Source: an uncultured Prevotella sp. (GTDB lineage: Bacteria > Bacteroidota > Bacteroidia > Bacteroidales > Bacteroidaceae). Taken from it: 14,328 nt of DNA. Position 1 is the stretch's first letter; each line of letters begins with the position of its first letter. Positions 1-6,155 of the stretch are shown piece after piece. The stretch is from the NCBI GenBank assembly GCA_905372445.1, contig CAJPPF010000045.1, forward strand, positions 1-14,328, written 5' to 3'. The notes under the pieces are model-generated. The model was not told the DNA's origin and did no database searches. It saw only the letters and a list, made by a program, of their open reading frames with translations. The position numbers were made by a program, and so were the translations under genes.

Positions 1-15
1 CGCCTTCTTTTATAA

Positions 16-49
16 AAACGCCCCGATTACGAAAGTAGTCAGGGCGTTT
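16..49 (+). terminator. Possible terminator of a gene left of the window
   Basis: AAACGCCC (16-23) pairs perfectly with GGGCGTTT (42-49), an 8-bp GC-rich stem with an 18-nt loop. Only three T residues end the right arm, so the U-tract is weak. It would fit the end of a + strand gene lying outside the window, but that gene cannot be seen. Confidence 0.4.
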
Positions 50-111
50 GTGCGTATGCCCGGCATGATCATTGTCTAACGGGTGCAACTCCCCAAACCG
101 CGCCAATTGAC

Positions 112-233
112 AATCCGGCAGGCGTAGGGGTATGATTTATCACGTTCCGCCCCATCAGGGAAACGGGCTAGCACACAAACGGCTGACGCAACAGGCGGAA
201 CGTGATAAATCATGCCCCTACGCCTGCCGGATT
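112..233. repeat. Large imperfect palindrome, 40-bp arms
   Basis: Positions 112-151 and 194-233 are reverse complements over 40 nt with a single mismatch (T131 against C214), separated by 42 nt. Each arm contains the core TGATTTATCACGTTCCG or its complement. Two more diverged copies of the core lie at about 255-283 and 418-444, so this is a dispersed element and not a one-off hairpin. It is not followed by a U-tract and no transposase gene is present. It may be a MITE-like or REP-like element, or two inserted copies facing each other. A short reading frame across it (132-320) looks like chance. Confidence 0.75.
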
Positions 234-254
234 TCGTGTTTACCAGAGGATATC

Positions 255-283
255 TTAAGCGTCATAAATCATGCCACTACAGG
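255..283 (-). repeat. Diverged copy of the 112-233 repeat core
   Basis: The stretch contains CATAAATCATGCC-CTAC, which matches the right arm of the palindrome (201-221) at most positions. It has the same orientation as that arm. On the opposite strand it begins CTGTAG, as does the copy at 418-444. Confidence 0.55.
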
Positions 284-350
284 TTTCATTTATTTACCGG
301 ACACCAATAATAATAAATAAGGTGTGTAAGATACCGTGTAATATCCTGTG

Positions 351-392
351 TATAGTCATTCTGTCGCATTGCTTTTTAATGGAATGACTATA
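351..392. repeat. Long intergenic hairpin
   Basis: TATAGTCATTC (351-361) pairs perfectly with GAATGACTATA (382-392). The stem continues after a 5-nt bulge (362-366) as CATT (367-370) with AATG (378-381), closing a 7-nt loop. That makes 15 base pairs in 42 nt. No T-run follows, so it is not an ordinary intrinsic terminator. It could be an RNA stem, a protein-binding palindrome or a remnant of a small element. Confidence 0.6.
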
Positions 393-417
393 ATAAACTT
401 AAAATCGGTCAAGAGCT

Positions 418-444
418 GTAGGAGCGTGATTCATCACGTTCCGA
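418..444 (+). repeat. Diverged copy of the 112-233 repeat core
   Basis: GTAGGAGCGTGATTCATCAC followed by GTTCCG matches the left arm of the palindrome (124-149) at most positions. The copy is itself dyad symmetric (CGTGAT, TC, ATCACG). It lies opposite in orientation to the copy at 255-283. Confidence 0.6.
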
Positions 445-648
445 ATTCATAAAACAAGTATGAATGATGATTCCAATAAAAACAACAGTCAGCGGAATCC
501 CTATGTGATGGAAGCCGCTGAGCCAAATTTTACCTTATAAATGTCCATTAATGTTTAGTAGTATATCCATTATTTTTTAGTAGACCGATGTTGGTGTTTG
601 TCGTAATATGGTATGTCGATGCCGATGTCCGTCATCGTCGGAAATTGC
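445..648. other. Intergenic stretch, no gene seen
   Basis: I see no coding region here. The one feature is a pair of adjacent 22-nt segments, 541-562 and 563-584, identical at 18 of 22 positions (both contain TCCATTA and TTTAGTAG). It is too short and diverged to name. Confidence 0.4.
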
Positions 649-678
649 TTTGTGAATCGTGCTGTTGTTTTTTATTTG
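649..678 (+). promoter_or_regulatory. Candidate promoter of the 771-1220 gene
   Basis: TTTG (649-652), an 18-nt spacer and TTTATTTG (671-678) approximate the Bacteroidetes sigma-ABfr pattern TTTG / TAnnTTTG. The second base of the -7 element is T instead of A. The spacing equals that of the better promoter before yitT. A leader of nearly 90 nt would precede the gene. Confidence 0.35.
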
Positions 679-770
679 ATTCATATACAATAACAGCAAT
701 AAGAATCCGTTAGATAGATAAAGGAATTTTCATGTTGTGATTTGTTTAGGGAATTAACTGTTTACTGCTC

Positions 771-1220
771 ATGAAATCATTATCAGAATATCTCTCACGT
801 ATAGGAAAGTCTCGAGGTTTCGGCATTCAGTCGCCTTGGGCTTATAGCTTTGTTAAGGATGTTATTTCGGAGAAACTTCCATATTATGCCTATTCGGATA
901 TAGAGAATCAGTATCTTGACACTCGCGAGCAAAAGAAGCAAAAGCTATATTTCAGAGTGCGCAATTTCCTTCATGGTGCTCCTTTACGCATTGTCAGCAT
1001 GAAGCAATATGCGACAGAAGATATTCTTTCCATCTGCTCCTCGTTGTCGATGAATGGAGTATTGGTTGTCGAGGACATTTTTTCCTCTGACAGAAACTAT
1101 AGCCGTTGGTTGCAGTTGCGTGATTCCTGTTTGATAGGAATAACGTTCGACTTATATGATTTCGCTATCTGTTTCATGCCAAACGGAATGTATAAACAAC
1201 ATTATAAGTTGAATTTCTGA
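771..1220 (+). CDS. Internally shortened methyltransferase-family protein
   Basis: This 149-residue protein resembles a Bacteroidales family annotated as class I SAM-dependent methyltransferase or O-methyltransferase-like. From memory of the family, both ends are recognisable: the N-terminal SRGFGIQSPWAY (residues 14-25) and PYYAY (37-41), and the C-terminal VLVVEDIF (97-104), FDLYDFAICF (106+20 on) and YKQHYKLNF. Relatives are usually about 220-250 residues long, with the SAM-binding Rossmann core in the middle. Here only about 25-30 residues (roughly 70-96) join the two ends, and no glycine-rich SAM motif is visible, so an in-frame internal deletion is likely and methyl transfer is doubtful. 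The frame is intact, so the gene may be a slowly decaying pseudogene or have taken a non-catalytic role. It is alone in its transcription unit. The start is the first ATG in frame. Confidence 0.7.
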   Translation: MKSLSEYLSRIGKSRGFGIQSPWAYSFVKDVISEKLPYYAYSDIENQYLDTREQKKQKLYFRVRNFLHGAPLRIVSMKQYATEDILSICSSLSMNGVLVVEDIFSSDRNYSRWLQLRDSCLIGITFDLYDFAICFMPNGMYKQHYKLNF

Positions 1221-1271
1221 CATTTTAGATTTGTTCTGCCATATATTAAGTATTATTTTCTTTAAATTCTC

Positions 1272-1301
1272 TTGGAGATTAGAAGAAAAATCGTATATTT
1301 G
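1272..1301 (+). promoter_or_regulatory. Promoter of the DUF2795 gene
   Basis: TTGG (1272-1275), then 18 nt, then TATATTTG (1294-1301), a perfect TAnnTTTG -7 element of Bacteroidetes type. The start codon lies 37 nt beyond it, giving a short leader. Confidence 0.65.
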
Positions 1302-1338
1302 CAGCCAAAATAAACAAAACCGTTAAAGATATAACTAT

Positions 1339-1560
1339 ATGTATTGGACACTTGAACTTGCTTCGAAACTTGAAGATGCTCCATGGCCAGCAACAAAAGA
1401 AGAACTTATTGATTATGCCATCCGTTCCGGTTGTCCTCTTGAGGTTCTTGAGAATTTAGAGGAGATAGAGGATGAGGGAGATGTGTATGATGGCATTGAG
1501 GAAATATGGCCCGATTACCCGGATAAAGAGGATTTCCTTTGGGATGAGGAGGAGTATTAA
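1339..1560 (+). CDS. DUF2795 domain small acidic protein
   Basis: A 73-residue acidic protein beginning MYWTLELASKLEDAPWPAT, closely matching the well-conserved Bacteroidetes DUF2795 family. The segment of about residues 8-45 (SKLEDAPWPATKEELIDYA, then SGCPLEVLENL) is the DUF2795 core, thought to be a small helical domain. The C-terminal part is very rich in Glu and Asp and contains the family's EEIWPDYPDKEDF. There is no signal peptide or membrane segment, so it is expected to be cytoplasmic. Its molecular function is not known. It is monocistronic: it has its own clear promoter and ends 23 nt before a strong terminator. Full length for the family. Confidence 0.92.
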   Translation: MYWTLELASKLEDAPWPATKEELIDYAIRSGCPLEVLENLEEIEDEGDVYDGIEEIWPDYPDKEDFLWDEEEY

Positions 1561-1583
1561 ACTCATTCAGTAATAAACTGTTG

Positions 1584-1629
1584 AAACAATAAGACAAGAA
1601 TCTAATGCTGCTCTTGTCTTATTGTTTTT
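1584..1629 (+). terminator. Rho-independent terminator after the DUF2795 gene
   Basis: AAACAATAAGACAAGA (1584-1599) pairs perfectly over 16 bp with TCTTGTCTTATTGTTT (1612-1627), with a 12-nt loop and a T-run ending at 1629. The matching A-run before the stem could let it act on the - strand too, but no - strand gene ends here. Confidence 0.88.
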
Positions 1630-1780
1630 ATATGATATTCAGCGGTGTGGGAATTAGTGACAACGTCATTGTTCTGCGCCAACAGTAATAACTCGAATCA
1701 TGCCGGATGATACATCTTGGGTTTAACTGCCGAAAGAGATGTAAACAATAACGTGACTACAAACTTTTTCCTGTTTCTTT

Positions 1781-1810
1781 TTTGTAATTGATTTTTTCTT
1801 TGTATATTTG
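1781..1810 (+). promoter_or_regulatory. Promoter of the yitT-family gene
   Basis: TTTG (1781-1784), 18 nt, TATATTTG (1803-1810): a full match to the Bacteroidetes promoter consensus. It overlaps an in-frame TTG at 1808, which therefore cannot be the start codon of a transcript made here. This fixes the start of the next gene at ATG 1832, with a leader of roughly 15-20 nt. Confidence 0.75.
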
Positions 1811-1831
1811 TCGTATAAATATTTTAGTCAG

Positions 1832-2800
1832 ATGAAAATCAGTAAAAAGGAAGTAATATCATGGTTTGGCATGCTGTTGGGTTGTAGCATTCTTGCAGCA
1901 GGTTTTGTGTTTTTCATTAACCCATACAACATTGTTCCAGGCGGAGTATATGGTCTGAGTATTGTGCTGCACAACCTTTTTCCCAGCATTCAGGTCGGTA
2001 CTTTCGGTTATGTTTTTGACATTCCTTTGCTTATCATATCAGCAGTCTTCCTCGGTTCTAAGCTTGGTACGAAGACCTTTGTGGCGGCACTGACTACACC
2101 TTTGATTATGAATCTGATGTCAGTGCTTTCTTATCCTTCGAAAGAGGCATTGCACAGCCTCGACCCGACGCAGCTTCTCGGTGGTATGCTCAACATGAGC
2201 GACCAACTTATTCTGCCGGTAATAATCGGTTCTTTGCTTATCGGTGTCGGTTGTGGTATCGTTGTCAACTGCGGTGCCACTACCGGCGGAAGTGATATCG
2301 TTGCAATGATTCTGCAGAAGTATGCGAGGATAAAGTTCAGCAATGCTGTGCTGATGGTCGACGGCTTCGTAGTGCTTTTCGGTCTTGTAGTCCTCGGATT
2401 TGGCATCGGAAATGCCGAACCAAACCGTCAGGCAATATTCCTCTCTTTCTATTCTATGATAGCCATTTACCTCACTTCGCGAGTCATTGCGCGTGTTATT
2501 AACGGCACGAAAGACGACAAGATATTGTTCATCATCAGTGAGAATAACCTTGAAGACCTCTATAAGTATATCATAGAAGTTCTCGACCGCTCGGCAACGC
2601 TGGTAAAGAGCAAGGGCATATATTCCGGCGACGACAAAAGTTTTGTCTTCCTTGTGGTAAGCTATAAGCAGGTTCACAAGGTAAAACAGAAGGTAAAGGA
2701 AGTCGACGAGCGTGCATTCGTTGTTGTCACCGATGCCTACGATACCTACGGTGAGGGTTGGAAAGACCTGCCAAGCATGGGCGAGCTAATCCCAGAGTAG
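1832..2800 (+). CDS. YitT family membrane protein (DUF161 + DUF2179)
   Basis: A 322-residue protein of the YitT family, inner-membrane proteins of unproven, possibly transport-related function. The N-terminal two thirds holds several hydrophobic segments, the first near residues 10-28 (WFGMLLGCSILAAGFVFFI), and the family motif GATTGGSDIVA inside the membrane domain. The C-terminal 95 or so residues form a soluble DUF2179 domain with the typical SATLVKSKGIYSG and the ending of AFVVVTDAYDTYGEGW. A longer reading frame opens at TTG 1808, but that codon lies inside the -7 promoter element, so ATG 1832 (MKISKKEVISWFG) is chosen. The gene is monocistronic and its stop codon is one base from the stop of the gene on the other strand. 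Length is normal for the family. Confidence 0.9.
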   Translation: MKISKKEVISWFGMLLGCSILAAGFVFFINPYNIVPGGVYGLSIVLHNLFPSIQVGTFGYVFDIPLLIISAVFLGSKLGTKTFVAALTTPLIMNLMSVLSYPSKEALHSLDPTQLLGGMLNMSDQLILPVIIGSLLIGVGCGIVVNCGATTGGSDIVAMILQKYARIKFSNAVLMVDGFVVLFGLVVLGFGIGNAEPNRQAIFLSFYSMIAIYLTSRVIARVINGTKDDKILFIISENNLEDLYKYIIEVLDRSATLVKSKGIYSGDDKSFVFLVVSYKQVHKVKQKVKEVDERAFVVVTDAYDTYGEGWKDLPSMGELIPE

Positions 2801-2801
2801 T

Positions 2802-3485
2802 CTATTGCGCAAAGAATAACATGGATATGTCAGCTGCTTCAGTATCTGCGTATTTGCATAGAAGGCAGCTTATCATCTCTCCACATGCGCGAACATTATC
2901 TATATTACCGTCGTATCCGTTTATGAAACACGCCAGATGACTGCTTTCGAGCGACAGTTTGGTGCGTTCGTGGTCGCTTGTTGGTGTACCGAATCCGCCT
3001 GCTTTATCGCGATACACCGGCATACCTTCAATGTTCAGTGTGCCCCTTCCTATACCCTCGTAAGGCTCATTCTCCGCGCCTATGCCCAATAAAACCTGTT
3101 TACCCTCGATTTTATCAAGGTCGAAACCGCCTATGCTGTAGCCATATCTTATAGATGCGAGATTGATAAGATCGACAACGGTATTGACGGCATATAGCTC
3201 CTTGCCCTGAATAAGACGTCGGCAGAGCTGCTCATTGCTCGGACGATAGCGGCTTGGGTCCTTTCCGCACGCCTTGTATCCCTCGCGAGTGGCGAGTATT
3301 CCACTTCTCTGTTTCACCGTATCTGTTGTGAACTCCATACGCAGCCAGTCCGTAGCATTGTTGATTTCCTCCCATAGGGTATTGCTGTGCTCTGTGTTCT
3401 TTATTGGGGCGAAGACCGCACATCCGCAAAATGCAGGACACGCTTGCTTAAATTCATCGGTAATAAGAATGTCGATCTGTCTCAT
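2802..3485 (-). CDS. B3/4 (PheT-like) domain protein
   Basis: A 227-residue protein of the B3/4-domain family (COG3382 type), related to the B3/4 module of the phenylalanyl-tRNA synthetase beta chain. The hallmark is SRYRPSNEQLCRRL near residues 78-91, followed by VNTVVDLINLASIRYGYSIG and the ENEPYEGIGRG / YRDKAGGFGTPTSDH segment. Stand-alone B3/4 proteins are suspected to bind or edit aminoacyl-tRNA, but the role of this one cannot be told from sequence. It is cytoplasmic, with no signal peptide. The start ATG (complement of 3483-3485) follows a plausible -7 element about 30 nt upstream. It is transcribed alone, convergent with the yitT-family gene and divergent from the T9SS operon. Length is typical. 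Confidence 0.9.
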   Translation of the reverse strand: MRQIDILITDEFKQACPAFCGCAVFAPIKNTEHSNTLWEEINNATDWLRMEFTTDTVKQRSGILATREGYKACGKDPSRYRPSNEQLCRRLIQGKELYAVNTVVDLINLASIRYGYSIGGFDLDKIEGKQVLLGIGAENEPYEGIGRGTLNIEGMPVYRDKAGGFGTPTSDHERTKLSLESSHLACFINGYDGNIDNVRACGEMISCLLCKYADTEAADISMLFFAQ

Positions 3486-3514
3486 TCTTTCTGTTGATTA
3501 TAATATTATGAATG

Positions 3515-3522
3515 CAAAGATA
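3515..3522 (-). promoter_or_regulatory. -7 element upstream of the B3/4 gene
   Basis: On the - strand these bases read TATCTTTG, a perfect TAnnTTTG, with a leader of roughly 25 nt to the ATG. No convincing TTTG lies at the -33 position. A second - strand TAnnTTTG match (TACTTTTG, 3574-3581) could be an alternative. Confidence 0.45.
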
Positions 3523-3623
3523 TGTATTCTTTTTGATTTTAGTGCTTTCGCAGGTGAATAATTGTTTTTCGTGCAAAAGTAGATTTTTACGAAACAGGCA
3601 TCCGTGGAAACTGCAGACATCAT

Positions 3624-3661
3624 AACTCCTCACAGTCATAAGCGATTGTGAGGAGTTTTTT
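3624..3661 (+). terminator. Terminator-like hairpin in the T9SS operon leader
   Basis: AACTCCTCACAGTC (3624-3637) pairs with GATTGTGAGGAGTT (3644-3657) over 14 bp including one G-U pair, with a 6-nt loop. A run of six T (3656-3661) follows. This has the full form of an intrinsic terminator for the + strand. No + strand gene ends upstream (the nearest ends at 2800, with a - strand gene between), so it sits between divergent genes just before porP. It may be an attenuator in the operon leader, or a block on stray + strand transcription. Confidence 0.7.
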
Positions 3662-3704
3662 CTTTGCCGAGACAATAAACAATGAAAAACCTCGTTATAA
3701 TAAA

Positions 3705-4643
3705 GTGTTGAAATGTAAACATATCATAACCGTTCTTCTTGCTGTGCTCGCGCTTCATGCCCGTGCACAGTATGACCCGTTGTTCAGTCATTATTTCGAT
3801 ATGGAGCCGTCGTTCAATGCGGCTGCCGTAGGAAAGGAGACAAAGCTGAACATCGGTGTTGCTTATGGCATTCAGATGGCAGGATACGAACGCAACCCGC
3901 AGTCGATGTATGCCTCGGCTGATATGCCATTCTATTTCATGCAGTCGTATCACGGCGCCGGCGTGCAACTTGTGAGCGACAAGATCGGATTGTTCAACCA
4001 TACGCGTATAGAAGGACAGTATGCCTATAAGTTCAGACTTTTCGGCGGACAGATGTCGTTAGGCGTGCAGGCAGGACTTATCAGCGAGTCGTTCGACGGC
4101 AGCAAGCTCGACCTTGGCGACGCCAATGACCCAGCTTTCAGTTCATCGCAGGTCGAAGGACACCAGCTCGACCTCTCCGCCGGACTATACTATCGGCGCG
4201 GACAGCTGTATGTCGGACTGTCGTCAACACATCTCAACGCCCCGCTCGTCGAACTCGGCGAAAACAATGAGTTGCAGATTGACCGCACATATTATTTTAC
4301 AGGCGGATACAATATAAAGTTGAGAAATCCGTTCTTAACAATAAAACCGTCTGTTCTCTTCAGGACAGACCTTGTCGCTTACAGAGCAGATGTCACCGGA
4401 CGATTGGTATATGCCACTGATAAGAAGATGATGTACTTAGGTGTCAGCTACAGTCCCGGTAATTCCGTGACATTGCTCGTTGGCGGTAATGTTCACGGAA
4501 TAATGCTTGGCTATAGCTACGAATATTACACCAATGGCGTGGGAATGATTAATGGCGGTCATGAACTGTTCGTCGGTTATCAGATGGACGTCAATCTGTT
4601 TAAGAAAGGCAGGAACAAACACCAGAGTGTGCGCATACTATAG
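3705..4643 (+). CDS. porP: PorP/SprF family T9SS outer-membrane protein
   Basis: A beta-barrel protein of the PorP/SprF family, which in type IX secretion connects the GldLM motor and GldKN ring to the cell surface. A signal peptide ends at LALHARA, with QYDPLFSHYFD following as the typical mature N-terminus. The body is made of alternating beta strands, with GHELFVGYQMDVNLFKK near the C-terminus. Around 312 residues, normal for the family. The frame is open from 3648, but GTG 3648 lies inside the leader hairpin. No in-frame ATG precedes the signal peptide; GTG 3705 or TTG 3708 gives a signal peptide of about 20 residues. The only nearby ATG (3682) opens a 9-codon frame whose TGA overlaps TTG 3708. 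First gene of the operon, 27 nt before gldK. Confidence 0.88.
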   Translation: MLKCKHIITVLLAVLALHARAQYDPLFSHYFDMEPSFNAAAVGKETKLNIGVAYGIQMAGYERNPQSMYASADMPFYFMQSYHGAGVQLVSDKIGLFNHTRIEGQYAYKFRLFGGQMSLGVQAGLISESFDGSKLDLGDANDPAFSSSQVEGHQLDLSAGLYYRRGQLYVGLSSTHLNAPLVELGENNELQIDRTYYFTGGYNIKLRNPFLTIKPSVLFRTDLVAYRADVTGRLVYATDKKMMYLGVSYSPGNSVTLLVGGNVHGIMLGYSYEYYTNGVGMINGGHELFVGYQMDVNLFKKGRNKHQSVRIL

Positions 4644-4670
4644 AATAGAAAATAAAAATATAATATACTT

Positions 4671-6131
4671 ATGAAGAAATTGTTCATAATTCTTTGCATC
4701 ACAGCAGCAACAGTATCGTTCGTCAGTTGTATGAGTGGCAGGAAGATGAGCTCGTCGGTAGGTTCAGGCGGTGAAGTGACCGGACTCGGCGGTCGTTCAT
4801 TCACAGAGCCTACACCTTACGGCATGACCAAGGTGGCGCGTGGATATTTGAATATGGGTATAACCCAGCAGGACAGCCTGTGGGGCAAGGAGACGCCTAC
4901 GAAAGAAATCTCTGTCGACGGCTTCTGGATGGACGAGACTGAGGTAACAAACTCAAAGTACAAGCAGTTTGTCATGTGGGTGCGCGACAGTATTCTCCGC
5001 ACTCGCCTTGCCGATCCTTCCTATGGAGGCGATGAGAGTTATATGATTACCGAGGATAAGAACGGCGAGCCGATAACGCCGCGCATCAACTGGAAGAAGC
5101 AGTTGCCACGCAAACCTAACGAGGATGAGCTGCGTGCCATAGAGTCGTTGTATGTCACAAACCCTGTGACAGGCGAGAAACTGCTCGATTGCCGACAGAT
5201 GAACTATCGTTATGAGGTCTACGACTATACTACGGCAGCACTGCGTCGCAACCGTCTGCGTGCTGAAGAGCGTAATCTCAATACCGACGTCGTGGTTGAT
5301 CCTAACGAGGTTGTTATGATTTCAAAAGACACGGCGTATATCGATGACGAGGGACGCATTGTCAGTCAGACCATCGATAGGCCTATATCAGGACCGTGGG
5401 ATTTCCTTAATACATACATCATTAATATATATCCCGATACAACGGTGTGGGTTAATGACTTTCAGAACTCCGACAATGAGATGTATCTCCGTAACTATTT
5501 CTCAAATCCTGCATACAACGACTATCCTGTAGTCGGCGTGTCGTGGGAGCAGGCAAATGCTTTCTGTGCATGGCGTACGGACTATCTGCTTAAGGGTCTC
5601 GGTCCGGAGGCACGTTATATACAGCGCTACCGTCTGCCGACAGAGGCTGAGTGGGAGTATGCCGCACGTGGAAAGGAAGGCAACGAGTTTCCTTGGGAAG
5701 AGGTGGACACGAAAAGTGAAGACGGTTGTTTCTTCGCTAACTTCAAGCCCGACCGCGGTAACTATACCAAGGACGGAAACCTTATAACATCGAAAGTCGG
5801 CATCTACTCAAGCAACAGCAATGGTCTGTATGATATGGCAGGCAATGTGGCAGAGTGGACAAGCACGATATATACCGAGGCAGGCGTAGAGGCTATGAAC
5901 GACATTAACCCTCAGCTCGAGTACAAAGCTGCGAAGGAAGACCCTTATCGCATGAAGAAGAAGAGCGTGCGCGGCGGTTCGTGGAAGGACCCGGAGAGCT
6001 ACATACGGTCTGCATGGCGCACTTGGGAATATCAGAACCAGCCTCGTTCATACATAGGTTTCCGCTGTGTACGCAGTCTGGCAAGCACCACAAGCGAGAG
6101 AAACAAGAGCAGCAAGAAATCAAAGAAATAG
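4671..6131 (+). CDS. gldK: T9SS ring lipoprotein GldK/PorK
   Basis: A 486-residue lipoprotein of the GldK/PorK family, which forms with GldN/PorN the periplasmic ring attached to the outer membrane. The signal peptide ends in a lipobox, FVSC, with the lipidated Cys at residue 20. From about residue 55 it has the formylglycine-generating-enzyme (FGE-sulfatase) fold: MDETEVTNSKYKQF (87-100), YPVVGVSWEQANAFCAWR (285-302), RLPTEAEWEYAARG (321-334), GLYDMAGNVAEW (385-396), VRGGSW (433-438) and GFRCVR (463-468). In this family the fold is structural, not an enzyme acting on sulfatases. A long insert (about 110-280) separates the first FGE strands from the rest, as is usual for GldK. The C-terminus is a short Ser/Lys-rich tail. 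ATG 4671 starts a normal signal peptide. Confidence 0.95.
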   Translation: MKKLFIILCITAATVSFVSCMSGRKMSSSVGSGGEVTGLGGRSFTEPTPYGMTKVARGYLNMGITQQDSLWGKETPTKEISVDGFWMDETEVTNSKYKQFVMWVRDSILRTRLADPSYGGDESYMITEDKNGEPITPRINWKKQLPRKPNEDELRAIESLYVTNPVTGEKLLDCRQMNYRYEVYDYTTAALRRNRLRAEERNLNTDVVVDPNEVVMISKDTAYIDDEGRIVSQTIDRPISGPWDFLNTYIINIYPDTTVWVNDFQNSDNEMYLRNYFSNPAYNDYPVVGVSWEQANAFCAWRTDYLLKGLGPEARYIQRYRLPTEAEWEYAARGKEGNEFPWEEVDTKSEDGCFFANFKPDRGNYTKDGNLITSKVGIYSSNSNGLYDMAGNVAEWTSTIYTEAGVEAMNDINPQLEYKAAKEDPYRMKKKSVRGGSWKDPESYIRSAWRTWEYQNQPRSYIGFRCVRSLASTTSERNKSSKKSKK

Positions 6132-6155
6132 TAATCAATCACAGTATATACGACT

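Noticed and set aside
132..320. 62-codon + strand reading frame across the palindrome
   Set aside because: It lies within inverted repeat DNA, has no family resemblance and encodes the repeat itself, so it is most likely chance.
1711..1743. TACATCT/AGATGTA inverted repeat before the yitT-family promoter
   Set aside because: A 7-bp stem with a 19-nt loop is weak and close to chance. It may be an operator but nothing else supports that.
2120..2677. 185-codon - strand frame inside the yitT-family gene
   Set aside because: It is wholly antisense to a well-recognised conserved gene and matches nothing I know. Long antisense frames are common with this codon use.
3648..3704. Longer porP N-terminus from GTG 3648
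   Set aside because: GTG 3648 lies within the right arm of the leader terminator hairpin, and the extension would put 19 extra residues before the signal peptide.
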